9,805 nt of DNA from Clostridia bacterium (GTDB taxonomy: Bacteria; Bacillota; Clostridia; Oscillospirales; Acutalibacteraceae), in contig CAAFXD010000267.1 of NCBI GenBank assembly GCA_900766945.1, forward strand, positions 1 through 9,805, read 5' to 3'. The notes under the pieces were generated by a model. That model saw nothing but the letters and a program-made list of their open reading frames with translations, was not told the origin of the DNA and ran no database searches. A program made the position numbers and the translations under genes. Positions 1-5,176 of the stretch are shown one piece after another. Each line of letters begins with the position of its first letter. The stretch's first letter is position 1.

Positions 1-33
1 AATCCTTGTAAAGCAGTTAGCTTTACAAGGATT
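1..33. terminator. Perfect 14-bp hairpin at left edge, probable terminator
   Basis: Bases 1-14 pair perfectly with 20-33 around the loop AGTTA. On the + strand the stem is followed by a loose T-rich stretch (ATTTCGACTTTTT). On the - strand any T run would lie outside the window. It could therefore end a rightward gene to the left, the leftward ttcA transcript, or both. Its core, positions 10-22, is identical to the core of the terminator at 2621-2655, which acts on the - strand. Confidence 0.6.
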
Positions 34-218
34 TCGACTTTTTCGGAGCCGAAAATGTTCAAAAATCAAAGTTTTTAACATTATGAACAGAGTTTTGAAC
101 ATTTTAATCGTTGAAAATTCAATGACCAAATTCAAAGAATAGTGAATATTTGTCTATCATTTTTGCATATTTTTGAATTTTTTTTGCAGCTTTTCCTGAA
201 AAATCCTGCAAAAACGGT
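34..218. other. AT-rich noncoding stretch with inverted repeats
   Basis: I see no convincing gene here. There are two structures. A 13-bp perfect inverted repeat pairs 52-64 (AAAATGTTCAAAA) with 93-105 across 28 bases. A 9-bp stem pairs 181-189 (TTTTTGCAG) with 206-214, with a smaller stem inside its loop. The second hairpin sits directly after the ttcA stop codon on the - strand but is followed by A residues rather than T residues, so it is not a typical terminator for that gene. Confidence 0.5.
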
Positions 219-929
219 TTACCACCCGTCGATTTCACCGCGTTCCAATGCCCCGACGATTTTTTGGCGGAGTGCCGGGTAGTCTTTTTCCAATGTTTGC
301 AGTAATTCTTTTACAGTTTGCCGTTCCGTTACCTTGTCGGCAGGGCATTTGCTTTTTACAACGGGTAAGTTCTGCCGCCGCACCGCCGCAGAAACCTCTT
401 TTTCCATTGCAAATACCAATGGGCGAATCAGGTACAAATCTTTATTCGATAAATAGGAAACGGGGGAAAAGCAACCGATTTGCCCGCCGCGCAGTAGGTT
501 TATCATAAAGGTTTCCGCCGCGTCGTCCAAATGATGCCCCAAAGCGACTTTGTTGCAACCGTTTTCTTTTGCAGTATCATGTAAAATGCCGCGGCGCATT
601 TTGGCGCACAGGCTGCACGGATTTTTCTCTTGCCGCGCGACAAAAATCACTTCCCACAAATTGGTGGGTTTCACAATGTATTCGACTTGTAGGTCTTTGC
701 AAAGCGTTTCCACTGCCGAAAAATCCCCGGGTACGCCGCCGTACTGATAATCGAGCGTAATCGCCACCACTTCAAAATGTTTGGGGTAAAACGCCCGCAA
801 GCGCGAAAGCGCATATAAAAGCACAATCGAGTCTTTCCCGCCGGAAACCCCGACGGCAATGCGGTCGCCTTCTTCTATCATATTATATTTATCTACCGCG
901 GCGCGGCAAAGGCTCAGTATCCGTTTCAT
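219..929 (-). CDS. ttcA: TtcA-family tRNA 2-thiocytidine synthetase (PP-loop ATPase)
   Basis: The 236-residue product is a PP-loop nucleotide alpha-hydrolase. The ATP-binding loop SGGKDS is at residues 29-34, and the second family motif GHHLDDAAET is at 131-140. Three cysteines, C105 and C108 (CSLC) and C195 (KSKCP), match the CxxC plus single-Cys pattern that holds the [4Fe-4S] cluster in TtcA, which adenylates and thiolates C32 of some tRNAs. The protein lacks the N- and C-terminal extensions of the longer E. coli enzyme. The start is supported by GGAGG (CCTCC at 937-941 on the + strand) 7 bases upstream. It is a monocistronic leftward gene, divergent from rplM, with its own promoter. TtcA family membership is firm. 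The exact substrate is inferred, because related Clostridial paralogs exist whose target is less certain. Confidence 0.88.
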   Translation of the reverse strand: MKRILSLCRAAVDKYNMIEEGDRIAVGVSGGKDSIVLLYALSRLRAFYPKHFEVVAITLDYQYGGVPGDFSAVETLCKDLQVEYIVKPTNLWEVIFVARQEKNPCSLCAKMRRGILHDTAKENGCNKVALGHHLDDAAETFMINLLRGGQIGCFSPVSYLSNKDLYLIRPLVFAMEKEVSAAVRRQNLPVVKSKCPADKVTERQTVKELLQTLEKDYPALRQKIVGALERGEIDGW

Positions 930-953
930 AGAAAAACCTCCGAATTTGTCCTT

Positions 954-982
954 ATTTTACCGTAAAACGGCGATTTCGTAAA
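954..982 (-). promoter_or_regulatory. Sigma-A promoter for ttcA
   Basis: On the - strand TTTACG (982-977) and TAAAAT (959-954) are separated by exactly 17 bases. They match the -35 and -10 consensus at 4 of 6 and 5 of 6 positions. Transcription would start near 947, giving a very short leader that still includes the Shine-Dalgarno site. Confidence 0.6.
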
Positions 983-1086
983 CAGAAAACACAAAAATAA
1001 TGTTTGAGTAAACACTGCAAAAACGCGAGAAAAACAGAGAAAACGAGAGAAAATACCTTTACACATTAAAATTTTCAAAAAAATTG

Positions 1087-1115
1087 TTGACGAATTCGGT
1101 TTTGCGTGGTAAACT
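1087..1115 (+). promoter_or_regulatory. Sigma-A promoter for rplM-rpsI
   Basis: TTGACG at 1087-1092 and TAAACT at 1110-1115 are spaced by 17 bases, a strong vegetative promoter. The start would be near 1122, leaving a leader of about 40 nt before the rplM start codon. That is too short to hold the structured L13 leader known from Bacillus. Confidence 0.75.
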
Positions 1116-1162
1116 ATTCGAGCATTTAAGAATAAAACAAATGGAACACGGAGGTTATGTTT

Positions 1163-1591
1163 ATGTCAACTTATATGCCTAAAGCCGGCGACATCAGCCG
1201 CGCATGGTATGTGCTTGATGCAGACGGCAGAACGCTCGGTGAAGTTGCGGCTGAGGCTGCTACGCTTCTTCGCGGCAAGCACAAGCCGACCTTTGCACCG
1301 CATGCAGACTGCGGTGACAATGTTATCATCATCAATGCGGCAAAAGTCGTTTTGACCGGCAACAAGCTCGAGCAGAAAAAGTATTATCATCACACCGGGT
1401 ACATCGGCAACATGAAAGAAGTCGATTACAAAACCCTGATGGCTGAAAAGCCGGAATTCGCGGTGAAAAAGGCAGTGAAAGGTATGCTGCCCGCCAACAC
1501 CATCGGCAGAAAATCGCTGACCAGACTGCACATTTATTGCGGTGCTGAGCATGCACACGAGGCACAGAAGCCCGTTGTGCGCGAATTTTAA
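1163..1591 (+). CDS. rplM: 50S ribosomal protein L13
   Basis: This 142-residue large-subunit protein binds 23S rRNA early in 50S assembly. Family hallmarks are visible in order: an N-terminal MSTYMPK, then WYVLDADGRTLG, LRGKHKP, YYHHTGY, KGMLPAN, GRKSLTRL and a C-terminal AHEAQKP. The length is normal for bacterial L13. An ATG at 1157 is also in frame, but GGAGG at 1150-1154 would then be only 2 bases away. The ATG at 1163 has a spacing of 8 and gives the family's usual N-terminus, so I chose it. It is first in a two-gene operon with rpsI, 19 bases upstream of it, the standard pairing in bacteria. Confidence 0.97.
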   Translation: MSTYMPKAGDISRAWYVLDADGRTLGEVAAEAATLLRGKHKPTFAPHADCGDNVIIINAAKVVLTGNKLEQKKYYHHTGYIGNMKEVDYKTLMAEKPEFAVKKAVKGMLPANTIGRKSLTRLHIYCGAEHAHEAQKPVVREF

Positions 1592-1592
1592 G

Positions 1593-1601
1593 AAAGGGAG
1601 G
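1593..1601 (+). promoter_or_regulatory. Shine-Dalgarno site of rpsI
   Basis: AAAGGGAGG lies in the short rplM-rpsI gap, 9 bases before the rpsI ATG, and gives strong independent initiation within the operon. Confidence 0.8.
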
Positions 1602-1610
1602 CAATAAATT

Positions 1611-2009
1611 ATGTACGAAACCAATCCTTATTTTTACGGTACAGGCAGAAGAAAGAAATCCGTTGCACGCGTTCGTGTGTATGCGGGTACCGGTAAAATC
1701 ACCATCAATGACAGAGATATTGACGATTATTTCGGTCTTGAAACCTTAAAATTGATTGTCCGTCAGCCTCTCGCTCTTACCGGAACGGCTGACAAGTTCG
1801 ATATCGTCTGCAAAGTTGCAGGCGGCGGCGTTACCGGCCAGGCAGGTGCAATCCGTCACGGTCTTTCCCGTGCGCTTTTGCAGTATGACGAAAATCTTCG
1901 TCCGATGCTCAAAAAAGCAGGCTTCCTGACCCGCGACCCGAGAATGAAGGAAAGAAAGAAATACGGTCTCAAAGGCGCTCGCCGTGCACCGCAGTTCTCC
2001 AAGAGATAA
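1611..2009 (+). CDS. rpsI: 30S ribosomal protein S9
   Basis: This small-subunit protein has 132 residues. The N-terminal segment YFYGTGRRKKSVARVR is the family signature. Further hallmarks are the GGGVTGQAGAIRHG segment, the arginine/lysine-rich stretch DPRMKERKKYGLKGARRAPQ, and the terminal SKR. In known ribosomes that tail reaches the P-site tRNA anticodon. The length is typical. The gene is second in the rplM-rpsI operon, transcribed from the promoter at 1087-1115 and ended by the hairpin at 2039-2069. Confidence 0.97.
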   Translation: MYETNPYFYGTGRRKKSVARVRVYAGTGKITINDRDIDDYFGLETLKLIVRQPLALTGTADKFDIVCKVAGGGVTGQAGAIRHGLSRALLQYDENLRPMLKKAGFLTRDPRMKERKKYGLKGARRAPQFSKR

Positions 2010-2038
2010 CTTCGTTTTCAACCCTTTTCAAGTTATGC

Positions 2039-2078
2039 AACCCCCGCTCGAGCGCTTCGGGCGGGGGTTTGTGTATTT
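2039..2078 (+). terminator. Rho-independent terminator of rplM-rpsI
   Basis: AACCCCCGC (2039-2047) pairs with GCGGGGGTT (2061-2069). Pairing continues inward to a 3-base loop at 2053-2055 with two G-T wobbles. A T-rich tail (TTTGTGTATTT) follows. The GNAT gene starts only 14 bases after this, so it either has an unseen promoter or depends on readthrough. Confidence 0.85.
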
Positions 2079-2091
2079 GAGGTGAATTGCT

Positions 2092-2526
2092 GTGAGAATT
2101 ATTCCGTTTGAACCACAATATCGTGACGATATGATTTTTATGATATTGGAAGCAAAAAACGCATTGGGTCGTGTACCGGGGTTAAATTCCGATTTGCTGG
2201 ACATAGAAAAGAATTACACAGACAAAGGCGATATGTTTTGGCTTGCCCTTGATGAGAATAACAGAGTAATCGGCAGTGTGGGGTACAGCACCAATGAAAA
2301 TTACGACGAAGTAACCTTGCACCGACTTTTTGTAAAGTATAATTTGAAACATCAAGGTATTGGTACAGCACTTTTAAAAACAGCGGAAGAATACATAAAA
2401 GCACAAGGGAAAAAGATAATCTATGTGCATTTGGGTGACCGTGAACAGTGGTATGAATCGCATAACTTTTACCCGAAACACGGATATATAGAGTATAAAG
2501 AAAACTATATGAAAAAGGGAATATAA
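2092..2526 (+). CDS. GNAT-family N-acetyltransferase
   Basis: The 144-residue product fits the GCN5-related acetyltransferase fold, which moves an acetyl group from acetyl-CoA to an amine. The central strand-helix unit is clear: EVTLHRLFV (residues 73-81) followed by the acetyl-CoA pyrophosphate loop KHQGIGTALL (86-95) and a helix. Then comes KKIIYVHLGD, and a C-terminal FYPKHGYIEYKE typical of the family's last strands. The start is GTG, supported by GAGGTGA at 2079-2085, 6 bases upstream. The substrate cannot be read from the sequence. The region is AT-rich (19 G/C in 2101-2160) compared with the ribosomal genes before it and is followed by a palindrome cluster, so it may be a strain-variable insertion. 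Confidence 0.85.
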   Translation: MRIIPFEPQYRDDMIFMILEAKNALGRVPGLNSDLLDIEKNYTDKGDMFWLALDENNRVIGSVGYSTNENYDEVTLHRLFVKYNLKHQGIGTALLKTAEEYIKAQGKKIIYVHLGDREQWYESHNFYPKHGYIEYKENYMKKGI

Positions 2527-2530
2527 TGTA

Positions 2531-2612
2531 GGGCGGGGGCTTGCCCCCGCCGCCAATATTTCCTCCCTCTGACGAGGGAGGTGGCAAAACCGCAGGTTTT
2601 GACGGAGGGAGA
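2531..2612. repeat. Palindrome cluster, REP/MITE-like element
   Basis: Three hairpins follow one another between convergent genes. GGCGGGGGC (2532-2540) pairs with GCCCCCGCC (2543-2551). CCTCCCTC (2562-2569) pairs with GAGGGAGG (2574-2581) around TGAC. CAAAACC (2585-2591) pairs with GGTTTTG (2595-2601) around GCA. A third copy of the purine arm, GGAGGGAG at 2604-2611, could compete for the CCTCCCTC arm and enclose the third hairpin. There is no coding sequence. From memory, similar GAGGGAGGTGGC...GACGGAGGGAG palindromes recur in gut Clostridia genomes. Only one copy lies in this window, so multiplicity is not shown here. Confidence 0.6.
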
Positions 2613-2613
2613 G

Positions 2614-2655
2614 AATAAAAAAAGAGACAGAAAGCAGTTAGCTCTCTGTCTCTTT
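2614..2655 (-). terminator. Terminator of the rluA-kinase operon, overlapping coding end
   Basis: Read on the - strand, 2655-2645 pairs with 2631-2621 over 11 bp, then an A-C mismatch and 3 more pairs close on a 5-base loop. A run of seven T residues follows. The stop codon TAA of the kinase gene (2638-2640) lies in the loop, so the upstream arm is made of its final codons. Positions 2631-2643 are identical to positions 10-22 of the hairpin at the left edge. Confidence 0.85.
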
Positions 2656-3552
2656 CAGTTTATTTTTCTTTATCTGTTTGCGTAACCGCCGTGCTCTGTA
2701 ATACAAATAATTTTTCGGGCAAAAGCCTAAATTTTTATACCAATCCAACTCATTCACAAGTGCATACAATTCAATTTTTAAGTCACAGTATCGGCTGACA
2801 GTCTTTCGGTTTTTGTAGATTTTGTATAGATTTAGAATTTTGCCGTGCCCCACAGTCATAGCGAACAACTCGTATTCCGGCTCAACCCACGCCACATTGT
2901 TGGGGTCAATCACACCTGCAACCGTACAGTTTTTTGTGTCAATCAGCATATTTGCCATCCAATAATCCCCATGCGAGATGCAGGCTGTTTTGCTGACATC
3001 CTGAAATATAGCATCAAAGTGAAGTCTTGCTTCGTTAAGTGCATCTATTACAACATGCTTTATCTCACCGTTTTTGTATTTTTTCATAGCAAACGCAAAG
3101 ATGCTTTCAAAGAAGTCCGTATAGTATTCTTGCCAAGTATCATATTCGGCGTTATCAAACACACCGAATTTATCGTTTTTGACACTTTGCATATCCAAAA
3201 GTCCGTCCACAATGCAGTTGGCGAGTTGCTTTTTGTTTCGTAAAAGCAGTATTTTTCGGTTTGCACCATTTGTACCTTCTATGTATTCCATACCGAGATA
3301 TGCTCGGTTTCCGTCATGAACATAAAAATAGGTTTTCGGCACTTTATAGTGCACTTTTGACGCTAAAAAATCCAGCATTTCTTTTTCACGGCAAAGAAGC
3401 TCAGCGTATTTTCCCGTTTTTACAACAAGTTTGCAGGGCGCTGTTTCGGTTTCCACGCAAAAAGCCGTTGCAGTCGCGCCCTTGCCTATGTCGGTAACTG
3501 AAATAACAGCCGTATGTAATTGTTGTTCAACTACTGCTTTTATGGTATCCAT
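2638..3552 (-). CDS. APH / fructosamine-kinase-like small-molecule kinase
   Basis: The 304-residue product has the aminoglycoside phosphotransferase/choline kinase fold. The likely ATP-anchoring lysine is in KLVVK near residue 45. The hinge is AYLGMEYIEG (84-93). The catalytic loop HGDYWMAN (H194, D196, N201) is followed by the metal-binding IDP at 215-217. HGDxWxxN and the WVEPEYELFAM stretch resemble fructosamine kinases and related metabolite kinases more than dedicated resistance enzymes, so I do not infer drug resistance. It is downstream of the rluA-family gene with only 2 bases between its ATG and that gene's stop. Its Shine-Dalgarno AAGGGG lies inside the last rluA codons, which suggests co-transcription and coupled translation. 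It is AT-rich (20 G/C in 3121-3180). The substrate is unknown. Confidence 0.8.
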   Translation of the reverse strand: MDTIKAVVEQQLHTAVISVTDIGKGATATAFCVETETAPCKLVVKTGKYAELLCREKEMLDFLASKVHYKVPKTYFYVHDGNRAYLGMEYIEGTNGANRKILLLRNKKQLANCIVDGLLDMQSVKNDKFGVFDNAEYDTWQEYYTDFFESIFAFAMKKYKNGEIKHVVIDALNEARLHFDAIFQDVSKTACISHGDYWMANMLIDTKNCTVAGVIDPNNVAWVEPEYELFAMTVGHGKILNLYKIYKNRKTVSRYCDLKIELYALVNELDWYKNLGFCPKNYLYYRARRLRKQIKKNKLKETES

Positions 3553-3554
3553 TA

Positions 3555-4517
3555 TTAAAGCCCCTTGTTGTAGAATTCCTCTTTAAACCACACATCGTCT
3601 ACCTCAAATTCCCTGTGATTGAGGTAGTTGAGCATTCCTGCGTCCGTGGTAAAGTCAAATACCAATTTATAGGAATACAAAAACTGCTTTTTATAACCGT
3701 ATTTTTTGTTTTGCGCATTGGTGCCGTACTTGCCGTCGCCCAAGAGGGGATGCCCGATGGAGGCAAAATGCGCACGGATTTGGTGCGTACGCCCTGTGAG
3801 CAGTTCGACCTCTACAAGGCTTAAATTTCCGTCACAGTCCAATACTTTGTATTTTGTGCGTATTTCCTTTGCTCCCTGACGGGCGTTTTTCGATACCGTC
3901 ACCTTGTTTTTACTTTCGTCTTTAACAAGATACCCCGAAAGAGTGCCGCTTTTTTGCTCTAACTCGCCGTGAACTATGCACAAATAAAACTTGTGCAGCT
4001 CACGGTCTTTCATTTTTTGGTTAAGAATACGCAAGGTTTCTGCATTTTTCGCCGCAATTACAATACCGCCCGTGTTACGGTCAATACGGTTGACCAACGC
4101 AGGTGTAAAGGAATTTTCTTGCTGTGGCAAGTATTCACCCTTGTCATATAAATAGCGCTTTACGCGCCCGATGAGCGTGTCAATATACTCGCGGTCATCA
4201 GGGTGACACAATACGCCGACTTTTTTGTTGAGCAACAGTACGTTTTCGTCCTCATAGACAATATCGAGTGATTTGCCTGCGCGCAAAAAGTCATATGCGG
4301 TTTCCGATTGTGCAAAAAATTCGTCTGCAACAAACACTTTGACCGAGTCGCCCTCGCAAAGCCGCGTGGAAATTTCCGCCCGTTTGCCGTTTACTTTGAT
4401 ATTTTTTGTCCGAATGGATTTGTAAAGGAGAGACTGCGGCAAATTCGGCACGGTTTTGTGTAGAAATTTGTCAAGCCGCTGACCGGCATCATTTTTGGTA
4501 ATCGTAAACTCTTTCAT
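3555..4517 (-). CDS. RluA-family 23S rRNA pseudouridine synthase
   Basis: The enzyme isomerises uridine to pseudouridine in RNA. From the chosen start it has 320 residues. An N-terminal S4 RNA-binding domain (about 12-60, GQRLDKFL and KVNGKR) is followed by the synthase domain. The catalytic motif is NRIDRNTGG (143-151) with D146 as the nucleophile. TGRTHQIR (241-248) and GHPLLGDGKYG complete the family signature. The usual HRLDRxTSG reads NRIDRNTGG here, a change outside the catalytic Asp. The frame extends 15 codons upstream to 4562, but that extension (MMQTECIYNSIGIFR) lacks family resemblance. AGGAA at 4526-4530 supports the ATG at 4517. It is first gene of an operon with the downstream kinase. 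The target uridine (RluC-, RluD- or other type) cannot be assigned. Confidence 0.9.
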   Translation of the reverse strand: MKEFTITKNDAGQRLDKFLHKTVPNLPQSLLYKSIRTKNIKVNGKRAEISTRLCEGDSVKVFVADEFFAQSETAYDFLRAGKSLDIVYEDENVLLLNKKVGVLCHPDDREYIDTLIGRVKRYLYDKGEYLPQQENSFTPALVNRIDRNTGGIVIAAKNAETLRILNQKMKDRELHKFYLCIVHGELEQKSGTLSGYLVKDESKNKVTVSKNARQGAKEIRTKYKVLDCDGNLSLVEVELLTGRTHQIRAHFASIGHPLLGDGKYGTNAQNKKYGYKKQFLYSYKLVFDFTTDAGMLNYLNHREFEVDDVWFKEEFYNKGL

Positions 4518-4599
4518 ACGAAAAATTCCTATACTATTATATATACATTCTGTTTGCATCAAAAATCCGCGAAAAAATCCGTATTTTTTATGCGTTTAC

Positions 4600-4608
4600 A
4601 GTATACCA
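4600..4608 (-). promoter_or_regulatory. Possible extended -10 promoter for the rluA operon
   Basis: On the - strand TGGTATACT fits the extended -10 pattern TGnTATAAT with one mismatch. It would start transcription near 4593, about 75 bases before the chosen start codon. There is no good -35 hexamer. A second match, TATAAT on the - strand at 4541-4536, is too close to the start codon to leave room for the Shine-Dalgarno site. Confidence 0.35.
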
Positions 4609-4848
4609 TACTCGACATAAAAATACTATATTTTTTCAGAAAACTAAAAAGTGCATTGTGAATACTGTTTTAGGCAATATTTAGGGCATACAGTGGGGGA
4701 TATGTACCGAAAAACGCTCTGTTTCGGCTTGTTTACTGCTTTTTATTCCCGCCAAGTTTCCGAAAATGCATACTTTTCTTGAAAATGCATATACTGTATT
4801 TGGAAATGCGGGTAAAAAGAGACAAAAAATCAGCTTCATTTCCCCATT

Positions 4849-4865
4849 TGTAACCCCTTTGTAAC
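4849..4865 (+). promoter_or_regulatory. WalR-box-like direct repeat
   Basis: TGTAAC-CCCTT-TGTAAC matches the published WalR (YycF) binding consensus TGTWAH-N5-TGTWAH at every defined position. The match extends to an 8-base repeat, TTTGTAAC, with an 11-base period. A weaker third half-site, TGTTAG, follows at 4870. The WalRK system controls cell-wall hydrolase genes in Firmicutes, and the rightward gene here encodes a 3D-domain cell-wall protein. The box is about 145 bases upstream of the visible -35 hexamer, farther than usual for activation, so its target promoter is uncertain. Confidence 0.45.
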
Positions 4866-5009
4866 AATTTGTTAGATTTTTAACTTTTTCACAAATATTC
4901 ACCCGGATTTCAGAACGAGTGTTCAAAAACTCGCCCGAAAAACCTTGATTTTGTCAGATTTGAAAATATGAATTTGTGCAACTTTACTAAAAACTTCGAT
5001 TTTGAAAAT

Positions 5010-5038
5010 TTGACAATTAGAAATCTTGGAAATATAAT
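5010..5038 (+). promoter_or_regulatory. Consensus sigma-A promoter for the G5-3D gene
   Basis: TTGACA (5010-5015) and TATAAT (5033-5038) are both perfect consensus hexamers with an optimal 17-base spacer. Transcription should start near 5045, giving a leader of about 130 nt before the G5-3D start codon. Confidence 0.85.
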
Positions 5039-5044
5039 GGCCGT

Positions 5045-5173
5045 TGTCACAAGCGATAATAACCGTGGCGCCGCAAAAATCCGTTCAAATCTTTCTTTTT
5101 TCTACGAATGGATTGGCGTCCAACAGCCTCTTTACGCAAAGACCCTTGAAGAGGTATGAGTTAAAGGAGCAGA
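5045..5173 (+). other. Leader (5' UTR) of the G5-3D gene with hairpins
   Basis: Between the predicted start and the coding region, 5078-5086 (AATCCGTTC) can pair with 5106-5114 (9 bp, one G-T wobble) around a pyrimidine-rich 19-base loop. CCTCTT (5127-5132) can pair with AAGAGG (5149-5154), just before the Shine-Dalgarno AAAGGAG at 5163-5169. I see no T run, so there is no transcription attenuator, and I do not recognise a known riboswitch. A 40-codon frame (5037-5159) also spans the leader and ends 14 bases before the next start. Confidence 0.4.
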
Positions 5174-5176
5174 ATG

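Larger units (their letters stand above)
4563..4967. other. Intergenic region between divergent genes
   Basis: I see no gene I can support in this stretch. It holds the rluA promoter candidate, an iterated GAAAATGCATA motif (4762-4772, 4781-4791, and a degenerate third copy from 4802), a WalR-box-like pair at 4849-4865, and a small palindrome with overlapping hairpin at 4913-4933 (GAAC-GAGT-GTTC; CGAGT...ACTCG). An 81-codon leftward frame at 4681-4926 has no ribosome binding site and no recognisable content. Confidence 0.5.

Noticed and set aside
1021..1056. Repeated GAGAAAA units upstream of the rplM promoter
   Set aside because: Three loose copies in a purine-rich stretch have no regular spacing and are explained by low complexity.
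1116..1162. Structured L13 autoregulatory leader
   Set aside because: The leader predicted from the promoter is only about 40 nt and shows no strong stem.
1166..1624. Long antisense frame across rplM
   Set aside because: It is a shadow of a well-supported ribosomal protein gene, with no ribosome binding site or recognisable domain.
2638..3552. Aminoglycoside resistance gene
   Set aside because: The fold matches the APH superfamily, but the motifs look like metabolite kinases and nothing shows a drug substrate.
4518..4562. 15-codon N-terminal extension of the RluA-family protein
   Set aside because: The extension lacks S4-domain resemblance, while the start at 4517 has AGGAA at 4526-4530 and gives the family's usual N-terminus.
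4681..4926. 81-codon leftward frame in the intergenic region
   Set aside because: There is no Shine-Dalgarno site, no family resemblance, and it overlaps repeated motifs and the WalR-like box.
4968..5159. 63-codon rightward frame upstream of the G5-3D gene
   Set aside because: It has no ribosome binding site and contains a perfect sigma-A promoter in its first half, so it is more likely untranslated. Only its 40-codon tail is kept, as a possibility.
5045..5173. c-di-AMP (ydaO-type) riboswitch before the cell-wall gene
   Set aside because: Such riboswitches often precede wall-hydrolase genes, but I could not find their conserved segments, and the leader is short for that class.
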